In this document: piece after piece, positions 17,824 through 28,378 of the stretch
How the letters are laid out: every line of letters starts with the position of its first letter
How positions within the stretch are numbered: position 1 is the first letter of the stretch
DNA from: Erythrobacter sp.
Lineage (GTDB): Bacteria; Pseudomonadota; Alphaproteobacteria; Sphingomonadales; Sphingomonadaceae
DNA: 64,000 bases
Reading direction: 5' to 3'
Assembly (NCBI RefSeq): GCF_024305245.1
Contig: NZ_JAMWYX010000005.1
Location: 1 to 64,000 of the forward strand
Translations under genes and position numbers: made by a program
The notes under the pieces: model-generated
What the model saw: the letters and a program-made list of their open reading frames with translations, nothing else
What the model was told of the DNA's origin: nothing
The model's database searches: none

Positions 17824-18714
17824 TTATTGCGTCGTCTGGTTCTGAGACTGCGACTGCGATTGTGACTGCGACTGCGACTGCGACTGAGTCTGCGTGGCCG
17901 GTTGGGACTCCACCGCGACATCGACCCTGAGCTTTTCCTCGGTGCCGCCGAAGCTGATACCGGTTACCGGCGCGGCATCGCGGTAATCGCTACCGGTGGC
18001 GACCCGGACATAGCGCGGATCGGGACAGATCCCGTTCGACACATCGAAGCCGACCCAGCCCAGCCCTTCGACATGGGCTTCGGCCCAGGCGTGAGTGGCT
18101 TCCTGATCGATGCGATCATCCATCATCAGATAGCCGCTGACATAGCGCGCCGGAATCCCGCTCGCCCGCGCCGCGCCGATGAAGATATGCGCGTGATCCT
18201 GACACACGCCTGCGCATAGGCCGATCGATTCCTCGGCAGTGGTGGCAGAATGGGTGCGGCCTGTTTCATAGGCGACCCGTTCGCGGATCAGGCCCGACAG
18301 CGCGTGGAGAAAATCGAGCGGCGCCTGATCGGACGGCCCCTGAACCTCGCGCAGCAACGCGCGCAGCTTCGGCCCCGGGCGGGTGAGCGGGGTCTGGCGC
18401 AGAAAGCTCCACAACGGCAGGTGGCCCGAATGGCGGCCGATCACCCCGGCATTGTCTTCGGTCTCCACCACCCCTTCGCAGATCACCGTCACCTCGCGCG
18501 CGCCCTGTTCCAGCCCGATCAGCGTGACGTGGTTGAAATGCTGGTCGTCATATTCGAGCTCGGCATGGGCGTTCTCGAACCGCATCTGCCATTCGATGAT
18601 CCGCTGGCCCTGCGTTTCCTTGGGCGTCAGCCGCAGCCGCTGCAGCGCGTGCGTCACCGGCTCGGAAAAGGCGTAGTGGGTGGTGTGCCGGATCGCCAGT
18701 CTCATCGTGCTCAT
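17824..18714 (-). CDS. Transglutaminase-like cysteine protease-fold protein
   Basis: About 296 residues from the ATG at 18714, which has GAGG nearby upstream and lies 10 bases past the alpha-E stop. An N-terminal beta domain (RLAIRHTTHYAFSEPVTHALQRLRL) precedes the transglutaminase core with the Cys/His/Asp triad in GVCQDHAHIFIG, ATHAWAEAHV and GWVGFDVSNG. Members of this family in Anbu/ATP-grasp operons are proposed peptidases or peptide-ligating enzymes. The C-terminus is an unusual run of alternating Gln and Ser encoded by a hexanucleotide repeat. Confidence 0.88.
   Translation of the reverse strand: MSTMRLAIRHTTHYAFSEPVTHALQRLRLTPKETQGQRIIEWQMRFENAHAELEYDDQHFNHVTLIGLEQGAREVTVICEGVVETEDNAGVIGRHSGHLPLWSFLRQTPLTRPGPKLRALLREVQGPSDQAPLDFLHALSGLIRERVAYETGRTHSATTAEESIGLCAGVCQDHAHIFIGAARASGIPARYVSGYLMMDDRIDQEATHAWAEAHVEGLGWVGFDVSNGICPDPRYVRVATGSDYRDAAPVTGISFGGTEEKLRVDVAVESQPATQTQSQSQSQSQSQSQSQNQTTQ
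17846..17893. repeat. Hexanucleotide tandem repeat (GACTGC), about 8 units
   Basis: Eight consecutive 6-base units, five of them exactly GACTGC and the others differing by one or two bases. Read on the minus strand they encode the Gln-Ser tail of the transglutaminase-like protein. Because the unit is two codons long, copy-number change would lengthen or shorten the tail without shifting frame. Confidence 0.9.
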
Positions 18715-18724
18715 GCAAGCGTCC

Positions 18725-19669
18725 TCATGCGTGGAACCGGTAATCTTCGGCAATCGCGCGGGCAATTGCGGCGTCGCGGGCGAGGAAATCGATGAGGAAT
18801 TCGTGCAGCCCGGCCTCGAAGATCTGTTCGACCGTCAGATGGCTGATGCGGGTATCGGCATCGCGCATCAGCGCGTGGCAGCTGCCCTCGACCCCGTGGT
18901 TGCGCGCGAGCGCGGCAAGGCAATCGCGCAGCGCATTGCGGCAAAACGCCAGACTGCGCGGGAAGCGGTCGTCGAGCACCAGGAATTCGACGATCCCGCG
19001 CGCCTCGATCTTGCCGGCGTTGAGCCAGCTATAGACCCGCGCGCCCGCGACCGAGCGCAGCACCTGCTCCCACTGCCCGGTATCGAGGCTCGACCCGACA
19101 TAGGACAGCGACGGCAGCAGCAGGAAATACTTCATGTCGAGAATGCGCGCGGTGCTGTCGGCGCGTTCGATGAAGGTGCCCGCACGGCTGAAATGGTAGC
19201 CGTCGTCGCGCAGCATCGAGCCGTCGAATGCACCGTGAACCTGCGTGCCCGCCCGCCGGATCGCGCCCAGCACTTCGCCCACCGCCGTCTGGCCGACGGG
19301 GCGGGAGAGCATTGCATCTATCTTCATCCAGTTGTCGTTGACCGCTTCCCATACATCGCTGGAGATGTTGGTGCGGGCGGTGCGCGCATTGCTGCGAACC
19401 GCGCCGAACATCGCCCGGACATTGCCGGGGTTCGACGGATCGCGCAGCACGAAGTTCCAGACCGACTGCGCATCATACCCGTCATGCGCAGCGTCGTAGG
19501 CGCGCTGTAGACCCAGCGTCGCGATGACCGAGCGCCATTCCGCCTCGGCAGTCGCAAGATCGCGCGTCAGCGCCATCCGCAGCGCCGCATCGAGCAGGCG
19601 CGCGGTATTCTCGGCCCGCTCGAGATAGCGGAACATCCAGAACAATCCGTTGGCGGTGCGGCCTAGCAT
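18725..19669 (-). CDS. Alpha-E domain protein
   Basis: A 314-residue all-alpha protein of the Alpha-E family. The opening MLGRTANGLFWMFRYLERAENTARLLD is the family signature. Glu and Arg residues of the FRYLERAEN helix recur later in RAGTFIERADSTARILD, consistent with an internal helical repeat. Function is unknown; it co-occurs almost always with circularly permuted ATP-grasp and transglutaminase genes and is suspected to be part of a peptide-modifying complex. It starts 16 bases after the ATP-grasp stop. Confidence 0.9.
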   Translation of the reverse strand: MLGRTANGLFWMFRYLERAENTARLLDAALRMALTRDLATAEAEWRSVIATLGLQRAYDAAHDGYDAQSVWNFVLRDPSNPGNVRAMFGAVRSNARTARTNISSDVWEAVNDNWMKIDAMLSRPVGQTAVGEVLGAIRRAGTQVHGAFDGSMLRDDGYHFSRAGTFIERADSTARILDMKYFLLLPSLSYVGSSLDTGQWEQVLRSVAGARVYSWLNAGKIEARGIVEFLVLDDRFPRSLAFCRNALRDCLAALARNHGVEGSCHALMRDADTRISHLTVEQIFEAGLHEFLIDFLARDAAIARAIAEDYRFHA

Positions 19670-19685
19670 GAGCGTTCCCCGGCCA

Positions 19686-21119
19686 TCAGTCCTTCAGCAC
19701 CCAGGTATCCTTGGTGCCGCCCCCTTGCGAGGAATTGACCACCAGCGAACCCTTTTTCAGCGCCACCCGCGTGAGGCCGCCGGGAGTGATGTCGATCCCC
19801 TCGGGCGAGACGAGCACGAAGGGGCGCAGGTCGAGGTGGCGCGGCGCCAGCCCGGCACGGGTGTAGATCGGGCAGGTCGACAGCGCGAGCGTGGGCTGGG
19901 CGATGTAGTTATCCGGCTTGGCGATCAGTTTTTCGCGGAACGCGGCGATCTCGCGCTTGGACGATGTCGGCCCGATCAGCATCCCGTATCCGCCCGATCC
20001 GTGCACCTCTTTCACCACCAGTTCGGCAAGATTGTCGAGCACGTAGGCCAGGCTGTCCTTGTCGGCGCAGCGCCAGGTCTGGACATTGGGCAGCAGCGGC
20101 TTTTCGCCGGTATAGAATTCGACGATGTCGGGCATGAACGAATAGATCGCCTTGTCATCGGCCACCCCCGTTCCCGGCGCATTGGCGATCGTGATCCCGC
20201 CCGATCGGTACACATCCATGATGCCGGGGACGCCCAGCATACTGTCCGGATTGAAGCTCAGCGGATCGAGATAGTCGTCGTCTACCCGGCGATACAGCAC
20301 GTCGATCGGCTTGTACCCGCGCGTGGTGCGCATCTGCACCCGGCCTTCGACCACGCGCAGATCGCTGCCCTCGACCAGTTCGGCGCCCATCTGGTCGGCC
20401 AGAAAGGCGTGTTCGAAATAGGCGGAATTAAAGATGCCGGGAGTCAGCACCGCCACCGTCGGCTTGCCGCCGGTAAAGGCAGGCGGGACACAGGCGGCAA
20501 GGCTGCGGGCGAGGCGGCGCGGGTAGTTGGACACGCTCTCCACCGCGATGCGGCTGAACAGATCGGGGAACATCCCCATCATCGTTTCGCGGTTCTCCAG
20601 CATGTAGGAGACACCCGAAGGCGTGCGCGCATTATCTTCCAGCACGAAGAATTCATCCGGCCCGGTGCGGACCAGATCGATGCCGACGATATGGGTGTAA
20701 ATCCCGCCCGGCGGCGTGAAGCCGACCATGTTGGCCAGCCACGCGTCATTGGATTGCAGCAGCCGCGCAGGAAGGCGGCCTGCGCGCACGATCTCCTGCC
20801 GGTGATACAGATCGTAGAGGAACGAATTGAGCGCGCGCACCCGTTGTTCGATCCCGCGCGACAGGCGCCGCCATTCGCCGGCGGTGATAATGCGCGGCAC
20901 CATATCGAACGGGATCAGGCGTTCTTCGGCTGCATCCTCGCCATAGACGTTGAAGGTGATCCCGGTGCGGCGGAAACTGTCATCGGCTTCGCTGTTCTTG
21001 CGGCGCAGGAATTCGGCGGGCTGTTCGTCGTACCAGCGACAATACTCCGCATAGGCCGGCCGGGTCTGCCCGCTGCCATCAAACATCTCATCGAAATTGC
21101 CGTCGTCCGCGATCATCAA
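19686..21119 (-). CDS. Circularly permuted ATP-grasp protein
   Basis: A 477-residue ATP-grasp enzyme of the circularly permuted type 2 family. Recognisable stretches include FNVYGEDAAEERLIPFDMVPRII, the acidic VLEDNARTPSGVSYMLENR, DVLYRRVDDDYLDPL, ANAPGTGVADDKAIYSFMP and the lysine-bearing LVVKEVHGSGGYGMLIGP loop. Such enzymes form amide bonds through acyl phosphates; the natural substrate here is unknown. It is the first gene of the operon that continues with alpha-E, transglutaminase and Anbu, so it probably makes or tags a peptide handled by the others. Confidence 0.9.
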   Translation of the reverse strand: MMIADDGNFDEMFDGSGQTRPAYAEYCRWYDEQPAEFLRRKNSEADDSFRRTGITFNVYGEDAAEERLIPFDMVPRIITAGEWRRLSRGIEQRVRALNSFLYDLYHRQEIVRAGRLPARLLQSNDAWLANMVGFTPPGGIYTHIVGIDLVRTGPDEFFVLEDNARTPSGVSYMLENRETMMGMFPDLFSRIAVESVSNYPRRLARSLAACVPPAFTGGKPTVAVLTPGIFNSAYFEHAFLADQMGAELVEGSDLRVVEGRVQMRTTRGYKPIDVLYRRVDDDYLDPLSFNPDSMLGVPGIMDVYRSGGITIANAPGTGVADDKAIYSFMPDIVEFYTGEKPLLPNVQTWRCADKDSLAYVLDNLAELVVKEVHGSGGYGMLIGPTSSKREIAAFREKLIAKPDNYIAQPTLALSTCPIYTRAGLAPRHLDLRPFVLVSPEGIDITPGGLTRVALKKGSLVVNSSQGGGTKDTWVLKD

Positions 21120-21127
21120 CCCCCACA

Positions 21128-21168
21128 GGACCTTTTAGGTGCAATGCAGCAACCTAACGGACCTTTTA
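21128..21168. promoter_or_regulatory. Repeat-containing upstream region of the ATP-grasp/Anbu operon
   Basis: GGACCTTTTA occurs twice (21128-21137 and 21159-21168) with starts 31 bases apart, close to three DNA helical turns. Between the copies lies a 6-base inverted repeat, TTAGGT (21135-21140) and ACCTAA (21152-21157). The block begins 9 bases before the minus-strand operon start, a sensible place for an operator or promoter element. Confidence 0.45.
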
Positions 21169-21212
21169 CAAAAAGAAAGGGCTAGCTGCGCGTAGCAACC
21201 CGGCGAACCGCT

Positions 21213-22034
21213 TCAGCGGGTCGCTTCGAGTTCGTCCAGCAAGGTCGTGATGACCTGCGGTTCGTAAGTGAAGCCCATGTGGGTGCAGCGCACCGCCACC
21301 GCACGGTCCCGCTCGCCCGGACGCCCGGCTGCGCAACGCGGTGCGATAGCGCCGTCATTGGCGCTCCACATGGCGACCGTCTCAACCGGGGGTTTCGCCG
21401 CAAGGTCGGCGTCGATCGGCGGGGCATCGACACTGTGGCCGGTGATGAACTGGTAGGCGCGCCAGACGTTATTGGCCCGCGGCGATCCCGAGAACGGCGA
21501 ACCCATGGTGATGACCTTGGCGACCGCTTGCGGCTGACGCTTGGCCAGTTCGCGGGCGAACAGCCCGCCCAGGCTCCAGCCGATCAGCACCACCGGCTTG
21601 CCGTGGCACACGTGGAGATCGACCAGCCGCGCCTCCAACTGCGTGAAGCGCTCCTCGTCCGGCCCCCAGTTGAAGCCCAGCCCCCAACGCTTGGTGCGAT
21701 GGCCGGCGATTTCGAGCTGCTGCGCCAGATAGCGCATCCGCACCGGATGGGTGGCAAAGCCGGGCAGCAGCATCGCCATCTGCGGATTGGCGGTGATCGC
21801 GATATCGATTTTGCGACGACGGCGACGCACCGGTTCGAGCAGCACCGCCGCCTCGGCCAGCATCCGCACCAGTCGCGGCTTGCCCGCCTCGTGTTCCTCA
21901 GGACAGACTTCGCGCGCTAAAGCGACGCGGCGGCCGAACTCGCTTTGCCCCAACGCTGCCCGCGCGCCTTGCCCGGCAGCGGTGAACTGGCGGGAAAAGC
22001 GCGGAAAATCGGGGGCGAAGCGAAGCGATGGCAT
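21213..22034 (-). CDS. Alpha/beta hydrolase, EstA/lipase-like
   Basis: A 273-residue protein. The central region MAMLLPGFATHPVRMRYLAQQL with GWSLGGLFARELAKRQP provides the oxyanion strand and the nucleophile elbow (Ser in GWSLGG) of an alpha/beta hydrolase. MGSPFSGSP and WSANDGAIAP give the expected later strand and acidic residue, and a histidine in CTHMGFTYEP completes the triad. No signal peptide is evident; a basic patch (RRRRRK) lies at about residues 70-75. Similar to triacylglycerol lipase EstA-like proteins; substrate unknown. Confidence 0.78.
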   Translation of the reverse strand: MPSLRFAPDFPRFSRQFTAAGQGARAALGQSEFGRRVALAREVCPEEHEAGKPRLVRMLAEAAVLLEPVRRRRRKIDIAITANPQMAMLLPGFATHPVRMRYLAQQLEIAGHRTKRWGLGFNWGPDEERFTQLEARLVDLHVCHGKPVVLIGWSLGGLFARELAKRQPQAVAKVITMGSPFSGSPRANNVWRAYQFITGHSVDAPPIDADLAAKPPVETVAMWSANDGAIAPRCAAGRPGERDRAVAVRCTHMGFTYEPQVITTLLDELEATR

Positions 22035-22106
22035 TTGTATGCTGTAACACGCTTGTAGCTGAATGTTCCATGAAATGTAACACCCGCCCTCACCCGCAGC
22101 GCAGCC

Positions 22107-22640
22107 TTACTGGGCGGGACAATCGCCGATGCGTTCATGCTTTGCGGCGAAGCTCATGGTACCCTCGCCCACGTCCGGCACGTTCAAAGCCATTGTCGCA
22201 GTGAAATCGGAACTGGTGGGGGTAGCGGTGCCGTTCATGGTCATGCGCGCATCGCCATCGGGGGTCTTGCACACCATTACCGCGTCCATATTACCACCCG
22301 CGAGTTCGAAGCTTTCGTAAGCGCATTCGCCGTTCTGGCCGCGCTTCATCATTTCCTCGAAGCCCTCGGCCACATCTTCTTCGGTCAGGCAATATTCGGT
22401 GGTGGTGGTGGCGCCCGCGCCGTGTCCTTCCATGCCTGCAGGCATTCCGGGAATATCCATTCCGGTCATGGTGATGGTGGCCTTGTACTGGCCGGGTTCG
22501 GGCGCGATGCCTTCTGCCTCGACCTTGCTGGCGACCTCGCCTGCGCTCACAGCGCCGTCACCATCGGCATCGGCCGAAGTTTCTCCTCCGCAGGACGCAA
22601 GAGCCAGGGCTGCCAGAGCCGGTGCCATCAGATAACGCAT
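22107..22640 (-). CDS. DUF3617 lipoprotein with an N-terminal EF-hand loop
   Basis: About 177 residues from the ATG at 22640 (AAGGAG upstream). A signal peptide ends in lipobox LALASC. Just after the cysteine, [12 protein letters not shown] matches a calcium-binding EF-hand loop: D at positions 1, 3 and 5, G at 6, a hydrophobic residue at 8, E at 12. The rest is a DUF3617 domain with paired cysteines ([30 protein letters not shown]). Function of DUF3617 is unknown. The next gene is a shorter paralogue without the EF-hand. Confidence 0.82.
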   Translation of the reverse strand: MRYLMAPALAALALASCGGETSADADGDGAVSAGEVASKVEAEGIAPEPGQYKATITMTGMDIPGMPAGMEGHGAGATTTTEYCLTEEDVAEGFEEMMKRGQNGECAYESFELAGGNMDAVMVCKTPDGDARMTMNGTATPTSSDFTATMALNVPDVGEGTMSFAAKHERIGDCPAQ

Positions 22641-22719
22641 TGATTCACTCCTTGGTGCGAGTGTGGAAACAGGTCGGCCCACCATGGACCAGCCAAATGC
22701 CGCCCAGATACTGCAAGGC

Positions 22720-23187
22720 TCAGCAGTCGCCGATGCGCTTTTGCCTGACCCGCATGGACATCGATCCGGGACCAGGCCCCATATTGCCCCTCATCATCAT
22801 CGTTACATCCGAAGTTGTCGGCGTGCCCGTGCCCGTCATCGTCAGGTTCATCGGCCCGTTATCGGTGTCGCAGACCATTTCGGCGTTCATCTTGCCGCCG
22901 GTCGCGGAGAAGCTTTTGTACTTGCACTCGCCGTCCTGCGATTTGCGCAGCGCGTCCTTGTAGCCTTCCTCGACCTCTTCGGGAGTAAGGCAGATCGTGA
23001 CCGAGCGTTCGAACGCGCCTTTCATCATGCCCATCATGTTGGCTGGCACGCCCGGAATATCCATCGAAAGAAGCTCGACGCGCGATTCATACTTGCCCGG
23101 CAGCGGCTTCATGTCCTCGTCCACCGTCTGGGCCATCACCGCCCCCGCACCCAGAAGCACAACCGCACTGCTCAACCAAACCTTCAT
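22720..23187 (-). CDS. DUF3617 secreted protein
   Basis: A 155-residue protein with a signal peptide ([20 protein letters not shown]). The DUF3617 domain shares with its downstream neighbour the segments [51 protein letters not shown] and C-terminal RIGDC, so the two arose by tandem duplication and have since diverged strongly. Cysteines are probably disulfide-bonded in the periplasm. Role unknown. Confidence 0.82.
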   Translation of the reverse strand: MKVWLSSAVVLLGAGAVMAQTVDEDMKPLPGKYESRVELLSMDIPGVPANMMGMMKGAFERSVTICLTPEEVEEGYKDALRKSQDGECKYKSFSATGGKMNAEMVCDTDNGPMNLTMTGTGTPTTSDVTMMMRGNMGPGPGSMSMRVRQKRIGDC

Positions 23188-23301
23188 TGCTGCAACCTCC
23201 CGATAGCATGTGTGAGTCGCCGCGACCGGCTACCTTCTCGTTGCAGGCTAAGCGGCAAAGCCCCACTTCACAACCGCTGCCATCACCCTCATATCTGCGG
23301 C

Positions 23302-25497
<2,196 letters not shown>

Positions 25498-25570
25498 AGT
25501 TAGTTTTCCACAAGACTGCTCATGGATCACTAAACTATACGGCACGCCTTCTTGCGGGCTAGAGACCTGT

Positions 25571-25609
25571 CAACAGAGAAAACTCAATTTTTTTAAATCT
25601 CCGCTGTTG
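25571..25609. promoter_or_regulatory. AT-rich inverted repeat upstream of higBA
   Basis: CAACAGAGA (25571-25579) is mirrored by TCTC (25598-25601) and TGTTG (25605-25609), giving 9 paired bases with a 3-base bulge around an AT-rich centre. It lies about 55 bases before the toxin start in a 164-base gap distinctly richer in A+T than the flanking genes, where an autoregulatory HigA operator would be expected. Confidence 0.35.
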
Positions 25610-25661
25610 CTCAAAAGAAAATTGCCTGATTAATGATTGGCTGCACTTTTGAGAGGCAGCC

Positions 25662-25943
25662 ATGATTGAGTCTTTTTCCTGCATTGAGACCAAACGCCTG
25701 TGGTCGGGCCGTCGAAGCCGTAAGCTGCCCGCCGACATTCAGGCGCGTGCGATCATTAAGCTCGCTATGATTGACGCCGCCGAAACGCTCGACGATCTCA
25801 AGCTGCCGCCCAGCAACCGCTTGCATGAACTCAAAGACGACCGTGCCGGCCAGCATTCCATTTCAATTAACATGAAATGGCGTATATGTTTCCGCTGGAA
25901 CAACGGAAGCGCTTACGATGTCGAAATCGTCGACTACCACTGA
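25662..25943 (+). CDS. higB: HigB/RelE-family toxin of a type II toxin-antitoxin system
   Basis: A 93-residue RelE-superfamily toxin in the HigB/GraT branch. Characteristic stretches are MIESFSCIETKRLW at the start, NRLHELKDDRAGQHSISIN in the middle and RICFRWNNGSAYDVEIVDYH at the end. These toxins cleave mRNA on the ribosome. The toxin-first order and 26-base overlap with the antitoxin gene are standard for higBA. Lower GC upstream suggests horizontal acquisition, though the coding regions themselves are not extreme. Confidence 0.9.
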   Translation: MIESFSCIETKRLWSGRRSRKLPADIQARAIIKLAMIDAAETLDDLKLPPSNRLHELKDDRAGQHSISINMKWRICFRWNNGSAYDVEIVDYH

Positions 25944-26238
25944 CACCTCGGACTGGCTGCACATCCCGCACGCGGGCGAATTGCTGGTCACGGAATTCAT
26001 GGAGCCTTTGAAGCTCGATACCGCCGGCTTGGCTCAAGCCATCGCGGTCGAGCCTGCGCGCCTGCAAGCCATGATCGACGGCGATACCCGCGTCGACGGC
26101 GAACTCGACCTGCGCCTGTCGCGGTATTTCCGCATATCGGAAGGGTTTTTCCTGCGGCTTCAGACGAGTGCCGAACTCCGCACAGCCAAACGCGCGCTCA
26201 ATGGTGAGTTGGACCGCATCCAACCCCGCGCCGCCTGA
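25918..26238 (+). CDS. higA: HigA-family antitoxin
   Basis: A 106-residue XRE-type helix-turn-helix protein. HIPHAGELLVTEFMEPLKLDTAGLAQAIAVEPARLQAMIDGDTRV is the HigA DNA-binding region, and LRLSRYFRISEGFFLRLQTSAELRTAKR is its usual C-terminal helix set. It neutralises the upstream toxin and represses the shared promoter. Its start lies inside the toxin gene, giving translational coupling. Confidence 0.9.
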   Translation: MSKSSTTTDTSDWLHIPHAGELLVTEFMEPLKLDTAGLAQAIAVEPARLQAMIDGDTRVDGELDLRLSRYFRISEGFFLRLQTSAELRTAKRALNGELDRIQPRAA

Positions 26239-26285
26239 TCCCCCGCACTTGAACCCAGCCGCCAAGCCTGTCACTCGCTAGTCGC

Positions 26286-27797
26286 ATGAACCGTCGATTC
26301 CCCGCAGCGCTTGCCGCGCTCACCCTCGCCGCATTTGCCATCCCCGCCGCCGCGCAGGATGCGCCTGACGCCAAGGCCGAGGCGGCCAAGCCTGCCGCGC
26401 CCGACCCACAGGTCCGCACCCGCGACCTGACCGGCACGTTCGGCGGGCAGCGCGTTCCCTACCGCGCCACCATCGCCGATACGATCCTGTCGGACGATGC
26501 GGGCAAGGCCGAAGCGGTGATCGTCACCACGTCTTATATCAAAACGCCGGTAGACGCCTCGCGACCGGTGTTCTTCATCTATAATGGCGGGCCCGGCTCA
26601 GGCTCGGTGTGGTTGCAGATGGGCGCGTTCGGGCCGAAGCGGGTGGCAATCCCGTCCGACGCGCGCGACGATGGCGCGCCGCCCTATCCGCTGGTCGACA
26701 ATCCCGACAGCCTGCTCGATGTCGCCGACCTCGTGTTCATCGACCCGCCCGGCACGGGCTTCAGCCACCTGACCAAGGGCACCGACCCCAAGAAATATTA
26801 CGGCCTCAAACAGGATGGCCGCGCGGTCGCCGATGTGATCCGGCGCTGGATCAACGATAATGGCCGCTGGTCCTCCCCCAAATATCTCGGCGGGGAAAGC
26901 TATGGCACCAGCCGCACCGCGATGGTGGTGGATGAGCTGGAAGGCAGCACCTACAACGATGTCGGCCTCAACGGGCTGATCCTGATCTCGACCATCCTCG
27001 ATTTCGCCGGGCGTGAACCGACGCCGGGGAACGAGATGGCCTATGTTGTCGCGCTGCCCAATATGGCGACGGCGGCCTATTTCCACGGCAAGGCGCAGGC
27101 GCCTTCCGTCGAAGCCATCGCCGAAGAAGCGCGTCAGTTCGCCATCGGCCCCTTTGCCACCGCGCTGTTGAAAGGTCAGGATCTGCCGCAGGCCGAACGC
27201 GCCGCCGTGCGCGCGGAGCTTTCCCGCCTGACAGGGCTGTCGGAAGAATACCTCGAACAGGCGGATCTGCGCGTCACCGATCAGCGGTTCTACAAGGAAT
27301 TGCTGCGCGACCGAGGGCTCACCATCGGGCGGCTGGATTCGCGTTACACCGGGCGCGATTACGACAATGCCGGGGAAACGCCCGACAATGATCCCAGCTT
27401 CTACGGCATCGACGCAGGCTATACCGCCGCAATCAACCAGTGGGCGCGCGAGACGCTGGGTTACACCACCGACCGGCAATACCAGTCGATCGGCAGCATC
27501 GGCGGGCAGTGGGACTGGTCGCTGGGCAGCGGCTGGGGCCGCAACGCCTATCTCAACATCGCGCCGCTGATCGGCAAGGCGATGCGCCAGAACAGCGGCC
27601 TCAGGGTGTTCAACGCGCAAGGCTGGTATGATTTTGCGACGCCGTTCTTCGGCGCGGAATATTCGCTGAAGCGCACCGGCATCCCGCAGGACCGGATCAC
27701 GTGGAAATATTACGATGCGGGCCACATGATGTATATCCGCGACGAGGACCGCGCGAAGCTTTCCGGCGATATCCGCGCCTTCATCAAGGCACGGTGA
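26286..27797 (+). CDS. Secreted S10-family serine carboxypeptidase-like peptidase
   Basis: A 503-residue protein with a signal peptide (ending IPAAAQD). The S10 features are present in order: FIYNGGPGSGS (oxyanion region), GGESYGTSRT with the nucleophile serine, GWYDFATPF with the aspartate, and DAGHMMYI with the histidine. It is exported and probably trims peptides from the C-terminus in the periplasm. The stop overlaps the next start (TGATG), so the downstream small lipoprotein is translationally coupled. Confidence 0.9.
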   Translation: MNRRFPAALAALTLAAFAIPAAAQDAPDAKAEAAKPAAPDPQVRTRDLTGTFGGQRVPYRATIADTILSDDAGKAEAVIVTTSYIKTPVDASRPVFFIYNGGPGSGSVWLQMGAFGPKRVAIPSDARDDGAPPYPLVDNPDSLLDVADLVFIDPPGTGFSHLTKGTDPKKYYGLKQDGRAVADVIRRWINDNGRWSSPKYLGGESYGTSRTAMVVDELEGSTYNDVGLNGLILISTILDFAGREPTPGNEMAYVVALPNMATAAYFHGKAQAPSVEAIAEEARQFAIGPFATALLKGQDLPQAERAAVRAELSRLTGLSEEYLEQADLRVTDQRFYKELLRDRGLTIGRLDSRYTGRDYDNAGETPDNDPSFYGIDAGYTAAINQWARETLGYTTDRQYQSIGSIGGQWDWSLGSGWGRNAYLNIAPLIGKAMRQNSGLRVFNAQGWYDFATPFFGAEYSLKRTGIPQDRITWKYYDAGHMMYIRDEDRAKLSGDIRAFIKAR

Positions 27798-28378
27798 TGC
27801 GCAGCAAGCCTATCCTTGCTGCGGCAGTTCTGATCGCGGCGCTGGCCTTGCCCGCCTGCAAGCCGCCGCCGACCGATGCTGCCGTGGCGCGCGCGGACGG
27901 CATGCCCCTGCCCGCCGGTCCGTCCGTCCCCCTCCCCTCGCCCGATACCACGGGCGCAGTCTGGGCGGCGAGCGGCGGTCCTGTTAGCGACGCGCCGATG
28001 CGGTTGGTCTATGGCATTCCGGGTGAGCCGGTGCTGCTCGCGCTCGAATGTCTCGAACCGGGCACGCCCGATGCGCGCCTCAGGATTTCCCGCCAATCCC
28101 CGGCAGACAAGGGCGCTGGCGCGCTGCTGGCGCTGATCGGGAATGGTTATATCGGGCGGTTTCCGGTGGATTCGACCGAACTGGGCGGGCGGCTGATGTG
28201 GCAGGGCGAAGTGCCCGCCGATGCGCAAGGCTGGAATGCGCTGATCGGTCAGCGCGAAGCGACCGCGACCGTTCCCGGCGCGGGGCTGGTGCGGCTCAAT
28301 CCGAGCCCGCTGCCGATGCAGTTGGTGGAGGCGTGCCGGGGAAATGGCTCGCCCGATCAACCAGCAGGTCGGGCGTAA
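27797..28378 (+). CDS. Hypothetical lipoprotein
   Basis: A 193-residue protein starting at the ATG that overlaps the S10 stop by one base. A signal peptide ends in lipobox LALPAC. The mature part has a proline-rich linker and then a compact domain (MRLVYGIPGEPVLLALECLEPGTPDARLRISRQ). I recognise no named family. Coupling with the peptidase suggests a shared envelope role. Its last 83 bases overlap the 3' end of the convergent dsbD-like gene. Confidence 0.72.
   Translation: MRSKPILAAAVLIAALALPACKPPPTDAAVARADGMPLPAGPSVPLPSPDTTGAVWAASGGPVSDAPMRLVYGIPGEPVLLALECLEPGTPDARLRISRQSPADKGAGALLALIGNGYIGRFPVDSTELGGRLMWQGEVPADAQGWNALIGQREATATVPGAGLVRLNPSPLPMQLVEACRGNGSPDQPAGRA

Noticed and set aside
17846-17893. 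Possible CRISPR-like repeat
   Set aside because: Six-base units directly abutting, without spacers, and within a coding frame; a simple tandem repeat.
19650-21185. 511-codon open frame antisense to the ATP-grasp gene
   Set aside because: Arg/His-rich mirror translation of a clear ATP-grasp gene with good motifs; treated as a shadow.
22663-23301. 213-codon N-terminal extension of uvrB
   Set aside because: It lies antisense over the DUF3617 genes, is composed of unlikely His/Arg-rich sequence, and the ATG at 23302 gives a normal UvrB.
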